From JAAYHV01 sp964400515 (GTDB taxonomy: Bacteria > Bacillota > Clostridia > Peptostreptococcales > Anaerovoracaceae), in contig CAYNTJ010000004.1 of NCBI GenBank assembly GCA_964400515.1, positions 1-64,000 on the forward strand: a DNA stretch of 64,000 bases, given 5' to 3'. A program made the translations under genes and the position numbers. The notes below the pieces were generated by a model. That model made no database searches. It worked only from the letters and a program-made list of their open reading frames with translations, and was not told the origin of the DNA. Positions 27,856 through 35,724 of the stretch are shown here, piece by piece (within the stretch, counting starts at the first letter, position 1; each line of letters starts with the position of its first letter).

Positions 27856-27882
27856 GAAAAAGAAATAGCAACCGCTATTTCT
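27856..27882 (-). terminator. Terminator of the PadR/AcoX/aminotransferase operon
   Basis: AGAAATAGC and GCTATTTCT form a 9-bp stem with a 4-nt loop, followed on the minus strand by TTTTCAATTT. It contains the stop codon of the aminotransferase gene. Confidence 0.75.
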
Positions 27883-28810
27883 TTATTTCATTTATGGTAT
27901 TTATCAGTTCCGCCATTTCAGCTTCATTTCCCATGCTAATTCTGTAATACCCCTTTAGCCAACTTCCAGATAAATCTTTGATCAAAATATTCCTATTGCG
28001 AAGCTTTAAAGAAAAATCAGGTATCTCAGTTCTTACCAAAAAATAATTTGCATAGCTTTCATAAACATATACATCACTTTCATTAAGCGCTTTAATCAAT
28101 CTGTTTTTAATCTCTTTATTCCTTTCAATTGTTTTTTCTATATAATCCTTATCTTTTAAGGCCTGCTCACAAGCCATTATACCGGGCCTGTTTAAAACAT
28201 TGCTTCCTTCTTGGCATTTCATAAGGCCTTTTCCGAAAGTCATATAGCCTATTTTAAATCCCGCCAAGCCAACTGCTTTATCCAAGGTCCTTATTATACA
28301 TAGGTTTTCGTTATCATCTATAAGCTTGCTAAAGGTTAAATTTGAATATTCATATCCCGCTTCATCGATTATAACTATGTTATCTTCCAGGAGTTTTTTA
28401 AGCCGGTCTTCATCTATTAATAAGTTCCCCGTGGGATTATTGGGATAATCTATTACCAAAATCGCATTCTTTATGTCCATCTTACCCCAATCGATTTTTA
28501 AGGCATCAGGAATTAATTGAATCCTTTTTACCTTCATCCCTATATCCTTTGCAAAGGATATGAAGCCATATTCATTGGGATTTATTACATACAATGTTCT
28601 GTTTTTATGATATTTTAAAATGACCCTTTCCACCAAACGATCAGTACCGTAATCTACAATTATCCTGTCCTTTAAAAAGCCAGAATAATCCGCCAAAAGA
28701 CCTAAAAGCATCTCCGTTTCTTCCCTGGAAACGTATCTGTTTGCCTTTTCTATTTCGACAATTAAATCCCGGTTATTTGGATTCTCGTTTCCGGTTAAAT
28801 CAATCAACAC
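27875..28810 (-). CDS. Pyridoxal-phosphate aminotransferase, HisC/CobD-like
   Basis: A 311-residue fold-type I aminotransferase, shorter than most (350-370). Recognisable parts are DYPNNPTGN, IIDEAGYEY (cofactor Asp) and TLDKAVGLAGFKIGY with the Schiff-base lysine, plus a C-terminal arginine in GYYRISMG. It resembles histidinol-phosphate aminotransferase and CobD-like proteins, but no other his or cobalamin genes are nearby. It overlaps the upstream NAD-kinase-fold gene by 7 nt, so the two probably act in one pathway. Substrate unknown. Confidence 0.8.
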   Translation of the reverse strand: MLIDLTGNENPNNRDLIVEIEKANRYVSREETEMLLGLLADYSGFLKDRIIVDYGTDRLVERVILKYHKNRTLYVINPNEYGFISFAKDIGMKVKRIQLIPDALKIDWGKMDIKNAILVIDYPNNPTGNLLIDEDRLKKLLEDNIVIIDEAGYEYSNLTFSKLIDDNENLCIIRTLDKAVGLAGFKIGYMTFGKGLMKCQEGSNVLNRPGIMACEQALKDKDYIEKTIERNKEIKNRLIKALNESDVYVYESYANYFLVRTEIPDFSLKLRNRNILIKDLSGSWLKGYYRISMGNEAEMAELINTINEIKK

Positions 28811-29898
28811 TTCACCTCCATTACAAGTTCTTCGTTGTAATCCACCAAAACATCAATTTCCCCACTTAACCTTTCATCCACAGATCTGTCTCCCGAATCA
28901 ATTCTTAAGCAAGGTAATCCGCCTACTTTATCTAAAGTACTTACTATTATTATGTCTTCCTTTTGAATTCCCTTCAAGACCTCCGCCGAAATCTGTCGGC
29001 TTCCCCTGCCAAATATAAAGCCGCTGCCTCCGATGGGCGTTACTATTATCTTTGTATTACCATGCTCCTTCATAAGAGCCAAGATGTCCCTTTCGGTTGC
29101 ATCAAAACAAACTATTTCTCCATTAAAAAGCACATCTATTCCCAATAAAGTTTTTCTGACTCCTAAGCCGTCGGTAATTTCTTTTACCGTGGTCCCCGGC
29201 CCTAGAATATATAAACAATCCTTATTTAAATTTTCAATTATATACTTAGCCACTTCTTTTTTTCTGTCAACGGCAATTCCCTTAATATTAGATGCTGCTT
29301 TTTTCCCTTGTAAAAGCTTTTCGATATTGGGAACCAATACCGTCCCATAGTATTTGGCGTCCAAAATATTATTTCTAAAGGCTTCCTCGTCAATATCGAG
29401 AATCTCTTTTTCGATGAAATCATCGGAAAAGGTATTAATCATTTCGGCTGCCGCATTGGCAGATAACACAAATGCCGAACTAAACATCTTCACTCCGGAA
29501 GGAACTGCTATAACGGGAACCTCCGTCTTTACGGCATCTAAAATATCCCTTGCCGTACCGTCACCCCCTACAAACACAATGACATCCACTCCCCTATCTT
29601 TAATCTCAACCGCCAGTCTTTTTGTATCGTTAACAGTGGTTTCTCCTCCTACTTCTCCCACCACTTCATATGGGAAATTATATTCTTTTAAATAATCCTC
29701 CCCCATTTTTTTAGGTGCTGTATAGAAAAAAATATCCTTTCTTGTTATGAGTTTTAATACATTTTCAAGTCTGGGTCCGGTAACGGGTTTTGCACCAAGC
29801 TCCAGGGCCTTTTCATACATTTTTCCGTCGGTACCCTTCAATCCAACCTTTCCCCCCATCCCTGCAATGGGATTAACTATCAAGCCCACCTTAATCAT
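28804..29898 (-). CDS. AcoX-like ATP-NAD-kinase-fold protein
   Basis: A 364-residue protein with the NAD/diacylglycerol-kinase fold. The N-terminus VGLIVNPIAGMGGKVGLKG and VFVGGDGTARDILDA carry the GGDGT motif. A family-specific C-terminal half has TPIGGSGFIFGRGSRQIS. This is the AcoX group, named for its place in acetoin operons but of unknown reaction. No acetoin dehydrogenase genes are present; instead it is coupled to an aminotransferase. AGAGG lies 8 nt before the ATG at 29898, which is preferred over the ATG at 29904. Confidence 0.82.
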   Translation of the reverse strand: MIKVGLIVNPIAGMGGKVGLKGTDGKMYEKALELGAKPVTGPRLENVLKLITRKDIFFYTAPKKMGEDYLKEYNFPYEVVGEVGGETTVNDTKRLAVEIKDRGVDVIVFVGGDGTARDILDAVKTEVPVIAVPSGVKMFSSAFVLSANAAAEMINTFSDDFIEKEILDIDEEAFRNNILDAKYYGTVLVPNIEKLLQGKKAASNIKGIAVDRKKEVAKYIIENLNKDCLYILGPGTTVKEITDGLGVRKTLLGIDVLFNGEIVCFDATERDILALMKEHGNTKIIVTPIGGSGFIFGRGSRQISAEVLKGIQKEDIIIVSTLDKVGGLPCLRIDSGDRSVDERLSGEIDVLVDYNEELVMEVKC

Positions 29899-29900
29899 AA

Positions 29901-30317
29901 TCATCGCCTCTTTTCATTAAACAAACAGCTGATTCCCACAGCAACATTTACAAAAACTATAGTGCTGTAGGCTAAAAACCAAAGCCAACCAACCGAAACC
30001 AACCCGGAATTCTCAAAATATGTATAAAGGACTATTGATGCCGTAAATACATAAATCAGAGTTGCTATTAAGCCTATATTTATGGCTTTCTGATTTTTGT
30101 AATCATCCTTTATCAATCCTTTTTTGTTAATTACTGATCTTATTATCAAATCCGAACCCAATCCAAAGGCAATTAGTACAGCTAAAAGTATAGTTTTCGT
30201 TTTATTATCTCCCCACATTAATATGGTATCCTTATCAGAAAATATTAAAATCATTACAATAGCCACTATTAACCAAGCTGATATTCTAAGCAAACTGTAT
30301 CTTCTTAATTCCCTCAT
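29901..30317 (-). CDS. Four-helix membrane protein of unknown function
   Basis: A 138-residue protein with about four hydrophobic helices (residues 10-28, 39-56, 75-97, 103-128) and a charged loop DDYKNQKA in the middle. I do not recognise a family. GGAG lies 5 nt before the ATG at 30317. It is placed between a DUF2812 protein and the AcoX-like gene in a PadR-led operon, so it is likely an accessory membrane component. Confidence 0.7.
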   Translation of the reverse strand: MRELRRYSLLRISAWLIVAIVMILIFSDKDTILMWGDNKTKTILLAVLIAFGLGSDLIIRSVINKKGLIKDDYKNQKAINIGLIATLIYVFTASIVLYTYFENSGLVSVGWLWFLAYSTIVFVNVAVGISCLFNEKRR

Positions 30318-30319
30318 AA

Positions 30320-30838
30320 TCACTCCTTGATTTCATTTTTAAACTTTAAATACATACCAATAATTTTAATTGAAGCCAGCAAGTGGGGTATCATAATTAT
30401 GAACATAAATAATCTTAAAAATCCATGGAAAGTATAAACATCTAAAGCCCCCAATGCGGGAAAAAATATCAGATTCTGATAGTATAGGGGAAAACCGGTT
30501 ATTGCTAAAAATATCAAAAGCCTTTTATATACTCCGGCAGCGGACTCATTGTCATTAAATATTGATACATCAGGATTTCCATCTGACTCATGATAGAAAT
30601 AGTACCAGCCTCCAAAGGCAGTAGCCAATTTCCAACCTGAATCTTCATACATTTGAAGATATTCTTCTTCGGTTATTTTCATATTAATACCTTTAAAATC
30701 CGCCTGATATATTAGATTGCTTTTTTCTGTTTCATTAAAATAGTAGCTACCTATTCCCACCTTACTTAAAATATATCCCTTAGCGGCCATATCTTCAAGG
30801 AATTTTTTTCTTCGTCCATGTTCCAAACCCAATACCAT
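30320..30838 (-). CDS. DUF2812-domain membrane protein
   Basis: A 172-residue protein. The N-terminal half has the DUF2812 pattern (EHGRRKKFLEDMAAKGYILSK, YEDSGWKLATAFGGWYYF), predicted cytosolic, followed by two membrane helices (about 108-128 and 138-160). DUF2812 genes very often sit directly behind a PadR regulator in Firmicutes, as here (3-nt gap). The function is unknown; a sensor or cargo role in membrane stress has been suggested by context only. Confidence 0.8.
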   Translation of the reverse strand: MVLGLEHGRRKKFLEDMAAKGYILSKVGIGSYYFNETEKSNLIYQADFKGINMKITEEEYLQMYEDSGWKLATAFGGWYYFYHESDGNPDVSIFNDNESAAGVYKRLLIFLAITGFPLYYQNLIFFPALGALDVYTFHGFLRLFMFIIMIPHLLASIKIIGMYLKFKNEIKE

Positions 30839-30841
30839 TTT

Positions 30842-31183
30842 TTAACCTTCTTCATATTTATCACCCATCTCCTTAATGCCGTTTAATGTCATCTCATTTA
30901 ACCTATTGATTTCATAATTAAGCAGTTCAACACCCAAACTATTTATCATATATATTTTTCTTCTGGGATTTTCTTTGTCTTCTTCTATAAGGCTAATTAG
31001 TTTATAGTCTATTAGCTTACTTATGGCTCCATATAAAGTACCTGCAGCCAGCTTAACCCTGCCCTCGCTCATTTCTTCAACCTTCTTGATTATTCCGTAT
31101 CCGTGAAGGGGATTCATAAGGGACAAAAGAATATAGTATGTTGCCTCCGTAAGGGGAGATAGTTTTAGTAATCTATTATTCAT
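30842..31183 (-). CDS. PadR-family transcriptional regulator
   Basis: A 113-residue winged-helix protein: LTEATYYILLSLMNPLHGYGIIKKVEEMS, then LAAGTLYGAISKLIDYKLISLIEED, and a C-terminal dimerisation helix. This is the small, subfamily-1-like PadR layout. The first gene of a five-gene operon, it probably represses its own promoter, where two 15-bp direct repeats lie. AGAGG precedes the ATG at 31183. Confidence 0.87.
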   Translation of the reverse strand: MNNRLLKLSPLTEATYYILLSLMNPLHGYGIIKKVEEMSEGRVKLAAGTLYGAISKLIDYKLISLIEEDKENPRRKIYMINSLGVELLNYEINRLNEMTLNGIKEMGDKYEEG

Positions 31184-31196
31184 AAGCACCTCTTTA

Positions 31197-31226
31197 TATC
31201 GTCTTTCTATGTATCGTCTTTCTATA
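31197..31226. repeat. Two tandem 15-bp repeats in the padR leader (putative operator)
   Basis: TATCGTCTTTCTATG (31197-31211) is followed at once by TATCGTCTTTCTATA (31212-31226), 14 of 15 identical. The pair runs from the -10 box to just before the padR ribosome site, the right place for auto-repression. Confidence 0.5.
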
Positions 31227-31254
31227 TATTATGCCATATTGTTAATCTTGTCAA
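31226..31254 (-). promoter_or_regulatory. Promoter of the padR-DUF2812-acoX operon
   Basis: On the minus strand a perfect TTGACA (31254-31249) is followed after 17 nt by TAATAT (31231-31226). Confidence 0.5.
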
Positions 31255-31256
31255 AT

Positions 31257-31285
31257 AAAAAAGAGGCCGGCAATAAGCCAAGCCC
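31257..31285 (-). terminator. Possible terminator of the small membrane-protein gene
   Basis: On the minus strand an imperfect GC-rich hairpin (GGGGCTTGGC pairing with GCCGGCCTC, wobbles and one bulge) ends in TTTTTT, 16 nt after the stop of the gene at 31301-31630. Confidence 0.4.
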
Positions 31286-31300
31286 CTATAACAATTAATA

Positions 31301-31630
31301 CTATCCCTTGGTTTTGCCATGGATGTAAAATAAAATTCCCGAAAGCAAAAAAGGAGAACTGAATAGTAGTGAAGATAAAATCCTGTTGGTTCCCGCAGTT
31401 ATATATATAAATATCATAAATATAAGTGCACAAACAATCAGTATAATACCTCCTAATTTAGGCTTTATCCACGCAATTATAACACTTAGCGCAAGTACCA
31501 CCGCGCTTGCTACAACTAATATTCCTTCGATTCCCACATCTCCTTGATCAAAGTCCGACTCCCCTATTATCATCATCAAAAAGAATAATACCGTTAAAGT
31601 AGATATTCCTCTGGCTATCCATTTAATCAT
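31301..31630 (-). CDS. Small four-helix membrane protein, unknown
   Basis: A 109-residue hydrophobic protein with about four membrane helices and an acidic loop (GESDFDQGD) after the first. I recognise no family. An excellent ribosome site (AAGGAGG) precedes the ATG at 31630; the GTG three codons earlier lies within that site. It is transcribed alone and divergent from the sigma-54 regulator. Confidence 0.65.
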   Translation of the reverse strand: MIKWIARGISTLTVLFFLMMIIGESDFDQGDVGIEGILVVASAVVLALSVIIAWIKPKLGGIILIVCALIFMIFIYITAGTNRILSSLLFSSPFLLSGILFYIHGKTKG

Positions 31631-31708
31631 AATCTCCACCTCCTTTTTTCATTATATCACATCATTTTTCCAATTTAAAATATCCTATTAATTCTGCTAA
31701 ATATTTGT

Positions 31709-31716
31709 GGTATAAT
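31709..31716 (+). promoter_or_regulatory. Extended -10 promoter of the sigma-54 activator gene
   Basis: The extended -10 motif TGG-TATAAT (TATAAT at 31711-31716) stands 26 nt before the start codon. No good -35 is present, which is usual for extended -10 promoters. Confidence 0.4.
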
Positions 31717-31742
31717 AAAGCAATATGTCAAAGGAGTCGAAC

Positions 31743-33590
31743 ATGAAATTAAATAACGATGTCATCACTAATATTTCCGAACAATTAAGTGATGGCCTTA
31801 TATTCATTACAAAAAACAGAAAATATGGACTTTTTAATAAAAGAGCCAGGGAAATAACCGGTCTTTCTATGACAAATCTATCCTCCCACGGAAAAGGAAG
31901 ATTAGAAAAGGGTGATATTGTAATAATTGCAGATAATAGTTTAGGTGAAGATGACGGGAATCTAAACCCGGAAGACTTAAAAGTAATTAATATTAATAAT
32001 AGCAACATCAGAAAAGGTTGCGCAATACTGGCTATAGGGGTCTACATGAATAAGCATTTTAAGCCCGCATACAAGTATTCCGAAAGTAATAACATGACTG
32101 ACTCCTTCAGGCTAGAGGAATCATACCTTGGTTTTAATATTACTTCAGAAATTAATTATGCGGACAGCCTTTTAAGTATTACGGCAAACAATATAACCCA
32201 CAGCATTAAATACTATAATGCCCTAGGACATATGGTTATACTTGATAGTAAAACAGGAAACATTAAATTCTTCCAAAATATCGGATATACCATAAGGCAT
32301 GAATCCATAAAGGAAATCCTTAACGGAATACCATATGACGCAAAGGGTCTTAGTACCGATATATGTGTTATAGGAAAGGATTTAGAAGAAGTAATCGAAA
32401 AAAACGAGTTGACGGAAGCGATTGATAACGCATTAAAAGAACACGACTTTAAGATAATGAGCAAGGTTTATGAAATAAATAAAAGACCTGTATTGTGCTC
32501 CATTAAAACCATATCCACTGAAAAAGACATACAGGGGGTTTTGCTTCTGATCAATGATTTATCTAAGATGGAAGATCTCTTGCACGACAGAAACAGTATA
32601 ATAGAAAATATTGAAAAATCCATAAGTCATAAAAGTACATATTATTCAAATCTTCCCCTGGGCTCATTCAATGAGTTTGTGGGAAACGATCCGGATATAT
32701 TAAAAGTAAAGCATTTGGCCTTCCGTGCTTCTAAAACGAAATTTAATGTGCTTATAACGGGAGAAAGCGGAACCGGAAAATCCCAGTTGGCATACGAAAT
32801 ACACAGTCTTGCAGACAAGGATAAGCCTTATGTTGAAGTCAATTGCAGCTCCATTAGCCCTAACCTTTTTGAAAGTGAGCTCTTCGGTTATGTTAGCGGA
32901 GCTTTTACAGGAGCATCAGCTAAGGGTAAAATAGGATATTTTGAAAAAGCCAACGGCGGTACCATATTTTTGGATGAAATAGGAGAGTTACAACCCGAGC
33001 TGCAGGTAAAACTATTATACGTAATCCAAAATAAAGTAATTTATAAGGTGGGGTCCACGGATCCTACTCCAATTGATGTCAGAATTATAACCGCAACCCA
33101 CCAAGACCTAAACGAAAAGATAACGGAAGGCACTTTTAGACAGGATTTGTTTTACAGGCTAAATGTATTTCCTATTTATATTCCTCCCCTAAGAAAACGT
33201 AAAGGCGATTTTTATCTTCTGATAAACAAAATAATGGAAAGAATATGCCAAAGCTATAACATTAAGCCTAAAGTATTCTCCGGGGCAGCCTTAAGTAAAA
33301 TCACCTCTTACTCTTGGCCGGGAAATGTCAGGGAACTGGAAAATGTAATATCAAGGGCTATAGCCTTATGTGAAACTATAACAATATATCCCGAGTATAT
33401 TATTCTCCCTAAGGTAGATGAAAGAATTAATACCACATTAAATGAGCAGCTCTCTTTAAAGGAAAAGGAAATCATAACGGAAACCCTTAGCATGTTCAAT
33501 GGCAACAATAAGAAGGCTTACGAATACTTGGATATTTCCAAAACTGTTTTTTATAAAAAGCTCAAAGAATATGAAATAAAAAAAGACTAG
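31743..33590 (+). CDS. Sigma-54-dependent transcriptional activator
   Basis: A 615-residue enhancer-binding protein. The N-terminal half (about 1-310) contains PAS-like sensory regions. The central AAA+ domain has Walker A GESGTGKS (about 339-346), the sigma-54 contact loop GAFTGA (386-391), Walker B IFLDEIGEL and the WPGNVRELENV sensor. A Fis-type HTH closes the protein (NNKKAYEYLDISKTVFYKKLKEY). GAFTGA is intact, so it should drive sigma-54 promoters. AAAGGAG precedes the ATG at 31743. It faces the lysA-dapF-symporter operon convergently; I found no -24/-12 promoter nearby, so its target may be outside the window. Confidence 0.9.
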   Translation: MKLNNDVITNISEQLSDGLIFITKNRKYGLFNKRAREITGLSMTNLSSHGKGRLEKGDIVIIADNSLGEDDGNLNPEDLKVININNSNIRKGCAILAIGVYMNKHFKPAYKYSESNNMTDSFRLEESYLGFNITSEINYADSLLSITANNITHSIKYYNALGHMVILDSKTGNIKFFQNIGYTIRHESIKEILNGIPYDAKGLSTDICVIGKDLEEVIEKNELTEAIDNALKEHDFKIMSKVYEINKRPVLCSIKTISTEKDIQGVLLLINDLSKMEDLLHDRNSIIENIEKSISHKSTYYSNLPLGSFNEFVGNDPDILKVKHLAFRASKTKFNVLITGESGTGKSQLAYEIHSLADKDKPYVEVNCSSISPNLFESELFGYVSGAFTGASAKGKIGYFEKANGGTIFLDEIGELQPELQVKLLYVIQNKVIYKVGSTDPTPIDVRIITATHQDLNEKITEGTFRQDLFYRLNVFPIYIPPLRKRKGDFYLLINKIMERICQSYNIKPKVFSGAALSKITSYSWPGNVRELENVISRAIALCETITIYPEYIILPKVDERINTTLNEQLSLKEKEIITETLSMFNGNNKKAYEYLDISKTVFYKKLKEYEIKKD

Positions 33591-33607
33591 TCATTTTGAC
33601 TAGTCTT
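33583..33607. terminator. Convergent terminator between sigma-54 activator and symporter genes
   Basis: AAGACTAGTC and GACTAGTCTT form a 10-bp stem with a 5-nt loop. The minus strand then reads TTTTTATTTC, so it mainly serves the symporter operon; it includes the stop codon of the plus-strand activator. Confidence 0.78.
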
Positions 33608-33614
33608 AAATATT

Positions 33615-34871
33615 TTACGCGGCTATTTCGCCTTTTTCTATCTTTTTCTTTAACCAATCCTTGCCTTCAGTAAGTCTTGTAACCATCATTGATGCCACAG
33701 CATCTCCGGTTGCGTTAACCATTGTTGCAGGAGGATCTACCAAGAATCCTATAGCAGCTATAATAGGGAATGCTTCAGGCGGGAATCCATAGATGTTACA
33801 GATTAACATTTCACCGATTAATCCACCACCCGGAACTCCTGACATTACTACTCCACCTAATACAGAGATTAATATAGCAGTTAGATATGTTCCCATTCCT
33901 GAGAAATCCTGTCCAAATATTCCAAACAGTAATGATATTTTTAGAATTGATGATAAGCAAGTACCATCCATATGCATTGTAGCACCTAGAGGTAATACTA
34001 TTTCTCTTACATCCTTTTTAACTCCCATTTTTTCAGTTGCTGCAAGATTAACAGGTAATGTTGCAATTGAAGAACAAGTTGCTAAAGAAGTTACTGCAGG
34101 ATTGAATATGTTCTTAAAGAATACCTTAGGACCAGCACTGCCGTTTCCTGCCCAATATGAATATGCATAGAAGGCAACAAAGAAGTATAAGAAGCATACC
34201 GGATAGTATATAGCCATAGCCCTTGCATATGTGCCTAGTAATTCAGGTCCATATGTAGCTACAAGATTTGCAAAATAGCAACCCAAGCCTATAGGGGCAT
34301 AATACATTATAATCTTGATCATTTTCATGAAAACTTGATTTAATTTATCCAATGCTGCGCTTATTGCTCCGGTTTTATCTGTAAGCGTTACGCATATTGC
34401 AAAGAATATCGAGAAAATGATTAGCGGCAGCATGTGTGATCTTGACAAAATACCTACAAAATCAGGAACTGTAAGGGCATTAACCACTGCGTCTCCAACA
34501 GAGATTTCTTCCAGTTCACCTGCTGTCATAGCAATATCCATACCTTCTGCCGGTGGGAATATTTTTACTACAACCAAGATAATAACCGATGCAATTGCTC
34601 CTGTTACCACAAAACTTAACAACAGGTTCTTAAGTATACTTCCCAGTCTTTTTAAATCCACCATGTTAGATACTGCGCTGGATACAGATAAAAAAACTAG
34701 AGGTACTACAGCTGTGAACATTAGGTTAATAAAGATGTCACCAAAAGGTGCCAAATTCATTGCGAATTCCGGTACAGCAAAACCAAGAATACTACCAACG
34801 ATAATTCCTCCGAGTAAGATTAAAGGGAATCTGTAGTTCTTTAAAACTTCATTTTTTGATGTGTTACTCAT
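33615..34871 (-). CDS. Dicarboxylate/amino acid:cation symporter (DAACS family)
   Basis: A 418-residue secondary transporter of the GltP/DctA/SstT fold. Diagnostic stretches are the serine-rich hairpin TCSSIATLPV, the GATMHMDGT loop in helix 7 and NATGDAVASMMV in helix 8, which bind substrate and coupling ion. Family substrates are glutamate, aspartate, C4-dicarboxylates, serine/threonine or cystine. It is the third gene behind lysA and dapF (22 nt gap), so a role in lysine or diaminopimelate movement is tempting but unsupported by family precedent. It ends in a strong terminator. Confidence 0.87.
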   Translation of the reverse strand: MSNTSKNEVLKNYRFPLILLGGIIVGSILGFAVPEFAMNLAPFGDIFINLMFTAVVPLVFLSVSSAVSNMVDLKRLGSILKNLLLSFVVTGAIASVIILVVVKIFPPAEGMDIAMTAGELEEISVGDAVVNALTVPDFVGILSRSHMLPLIIFSIFFAICVTLTDKTGAISAALDKLNQVFMKMIKIIMYYAPIGLGCYFANLVATYGPELLGTYARAMAIYYPVCFLYFFVAFYAYSYWAGNGSAGPKVFFKNIFNPAVTSLATCSSIATLPVNLAATEKMGVKKDVREIVLPLGATMHMDGTCLSSILKISLLFGIFGQDFSGMGTYLTAILISVLGGVVMSGVPGGGLIGEMLICNIYGFPPEAFPIIAAIGFLVDPPATMVNATGDAVASMMVTRLTEGKDWLKKKIEKGEIAA

Positions 34872-34893
34872 AATTTCCTCCTTGAATAATATA

Positions 34894-35715
34894 TTATATA
34901 ATTTCGCCTACGGCCACTATTTTAGTAGGACCAGTAAGCATAAGATCTAATATTTGGCCATTCTCATAAGTTAGGTCAATGGTTAAAACACCACCTGTCA
35001 TTGAGACTTTTACATTATGGCCTGAAACTTCACCCTTCTTTGTAAGGGCAGCAACAACGGAACCTGTTCCTGTCCCACAAGCATAGGTATAATCTTCAAC
35101 CCCACGCTCATAAGTCAATTCCACTACCTCGTCTTTTCCGACTACTTCATAAAAGTTTACATTGGCCCCCTTTGGTAGCTGTTCATAATATCTAAGCTTT
35201 TTGGCAACCGTTTTCAACTTTTCTTTATCAACTGAATTCAAGTTTTCCAGGGGAACGGCTAGGTGAGGTAAACCCGGATTTCCAAGTTCAATGTATGATG
35301 CCATAAATTTAACACCATCAATCATAATTTCCATATCAGTATCAATCTTTGTTACATCATTTAATCTGACCTGATACTCATTTTCGTCTATTCTTTTTCC
35401 GTAAACAAGTCCGGCTGTAGTCTCTATTTTTTGAGTTTCCCCCGCCAGTTTGTTCTCATACCCATATCTGGCTATACATCTGGCTCCGTTTCCGCACATT
35501 TCTCCCAGGGAACCATCACTGTTATAGAACCTCATCATGTAGTCTCCGCCGTTTATCGGGCTATCCACCACCATCAGTCCGTCAGCTCCCAAGGAAAATC
35601 TTCTTGCGCATAATTCCTTTGCCACACCGTTAAGCTCCGGCACAGGTATCTTTTCTTCCATATTGTTAATAATTACGAAGTCATTGCCTGCTCCATGCAT
35701 TTTAGTAAATTTCAT
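34894..35715 (-). CDS. dapF: Diaminopimelate epimerase
   Basis: It converts LL- to meso-diaminopimelate, needed for peptidoglycan and as the lysine precursor. The 273-residue protein has the start KMHGAGNDFVIIN, the first catalytic cysteine in MCGNGARCIARY and the second in YACGTGTGS. The second methionine (35715) is the family-typical start; an ATG at 35721 is also open. It follows lysA by 9 nt. Confidence 0.95.
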   Translation of the reverse strand: MKFTKMHGAGNDFVIINNMEEKIPVPELNGVAKELCARRFSLGADGLMVVDSPINGGDYMMRFYNSDGSLGEMCGNGARCIARYGYENKLAGETQKIETTAGLVYGKRIDENEYQVRLNDVTKIDTDMEIMIDGVKFMASYIELGNPGLPHLAVPLENLNSVDKEKLKTVAKKLRYYEQLPKGANVNFYEVVGKDEVVELTYERGVEDYTYACGTGTGSVVAALTKKGEVSGHNVKVSMTGGVLTIDLTYENGQILDLMLTGPTKIVAVGEII

Positions 35716-35724
35716 ATGCACTCC

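Noticed and set aside
29033..29350. Open frame of about 105 codons on the plus strand
   Set aside because: It lies antisense within the AcoX-like gene, has no ribosome site, and its translation is low-complexity; a shadow frame.
31251..31433. 60-codon minus-strand open frame beside the small membrane protein
   Set aside because: It lies in a different frame overlapping the better-supported gene at 31301-31630 and has no ribosome site.
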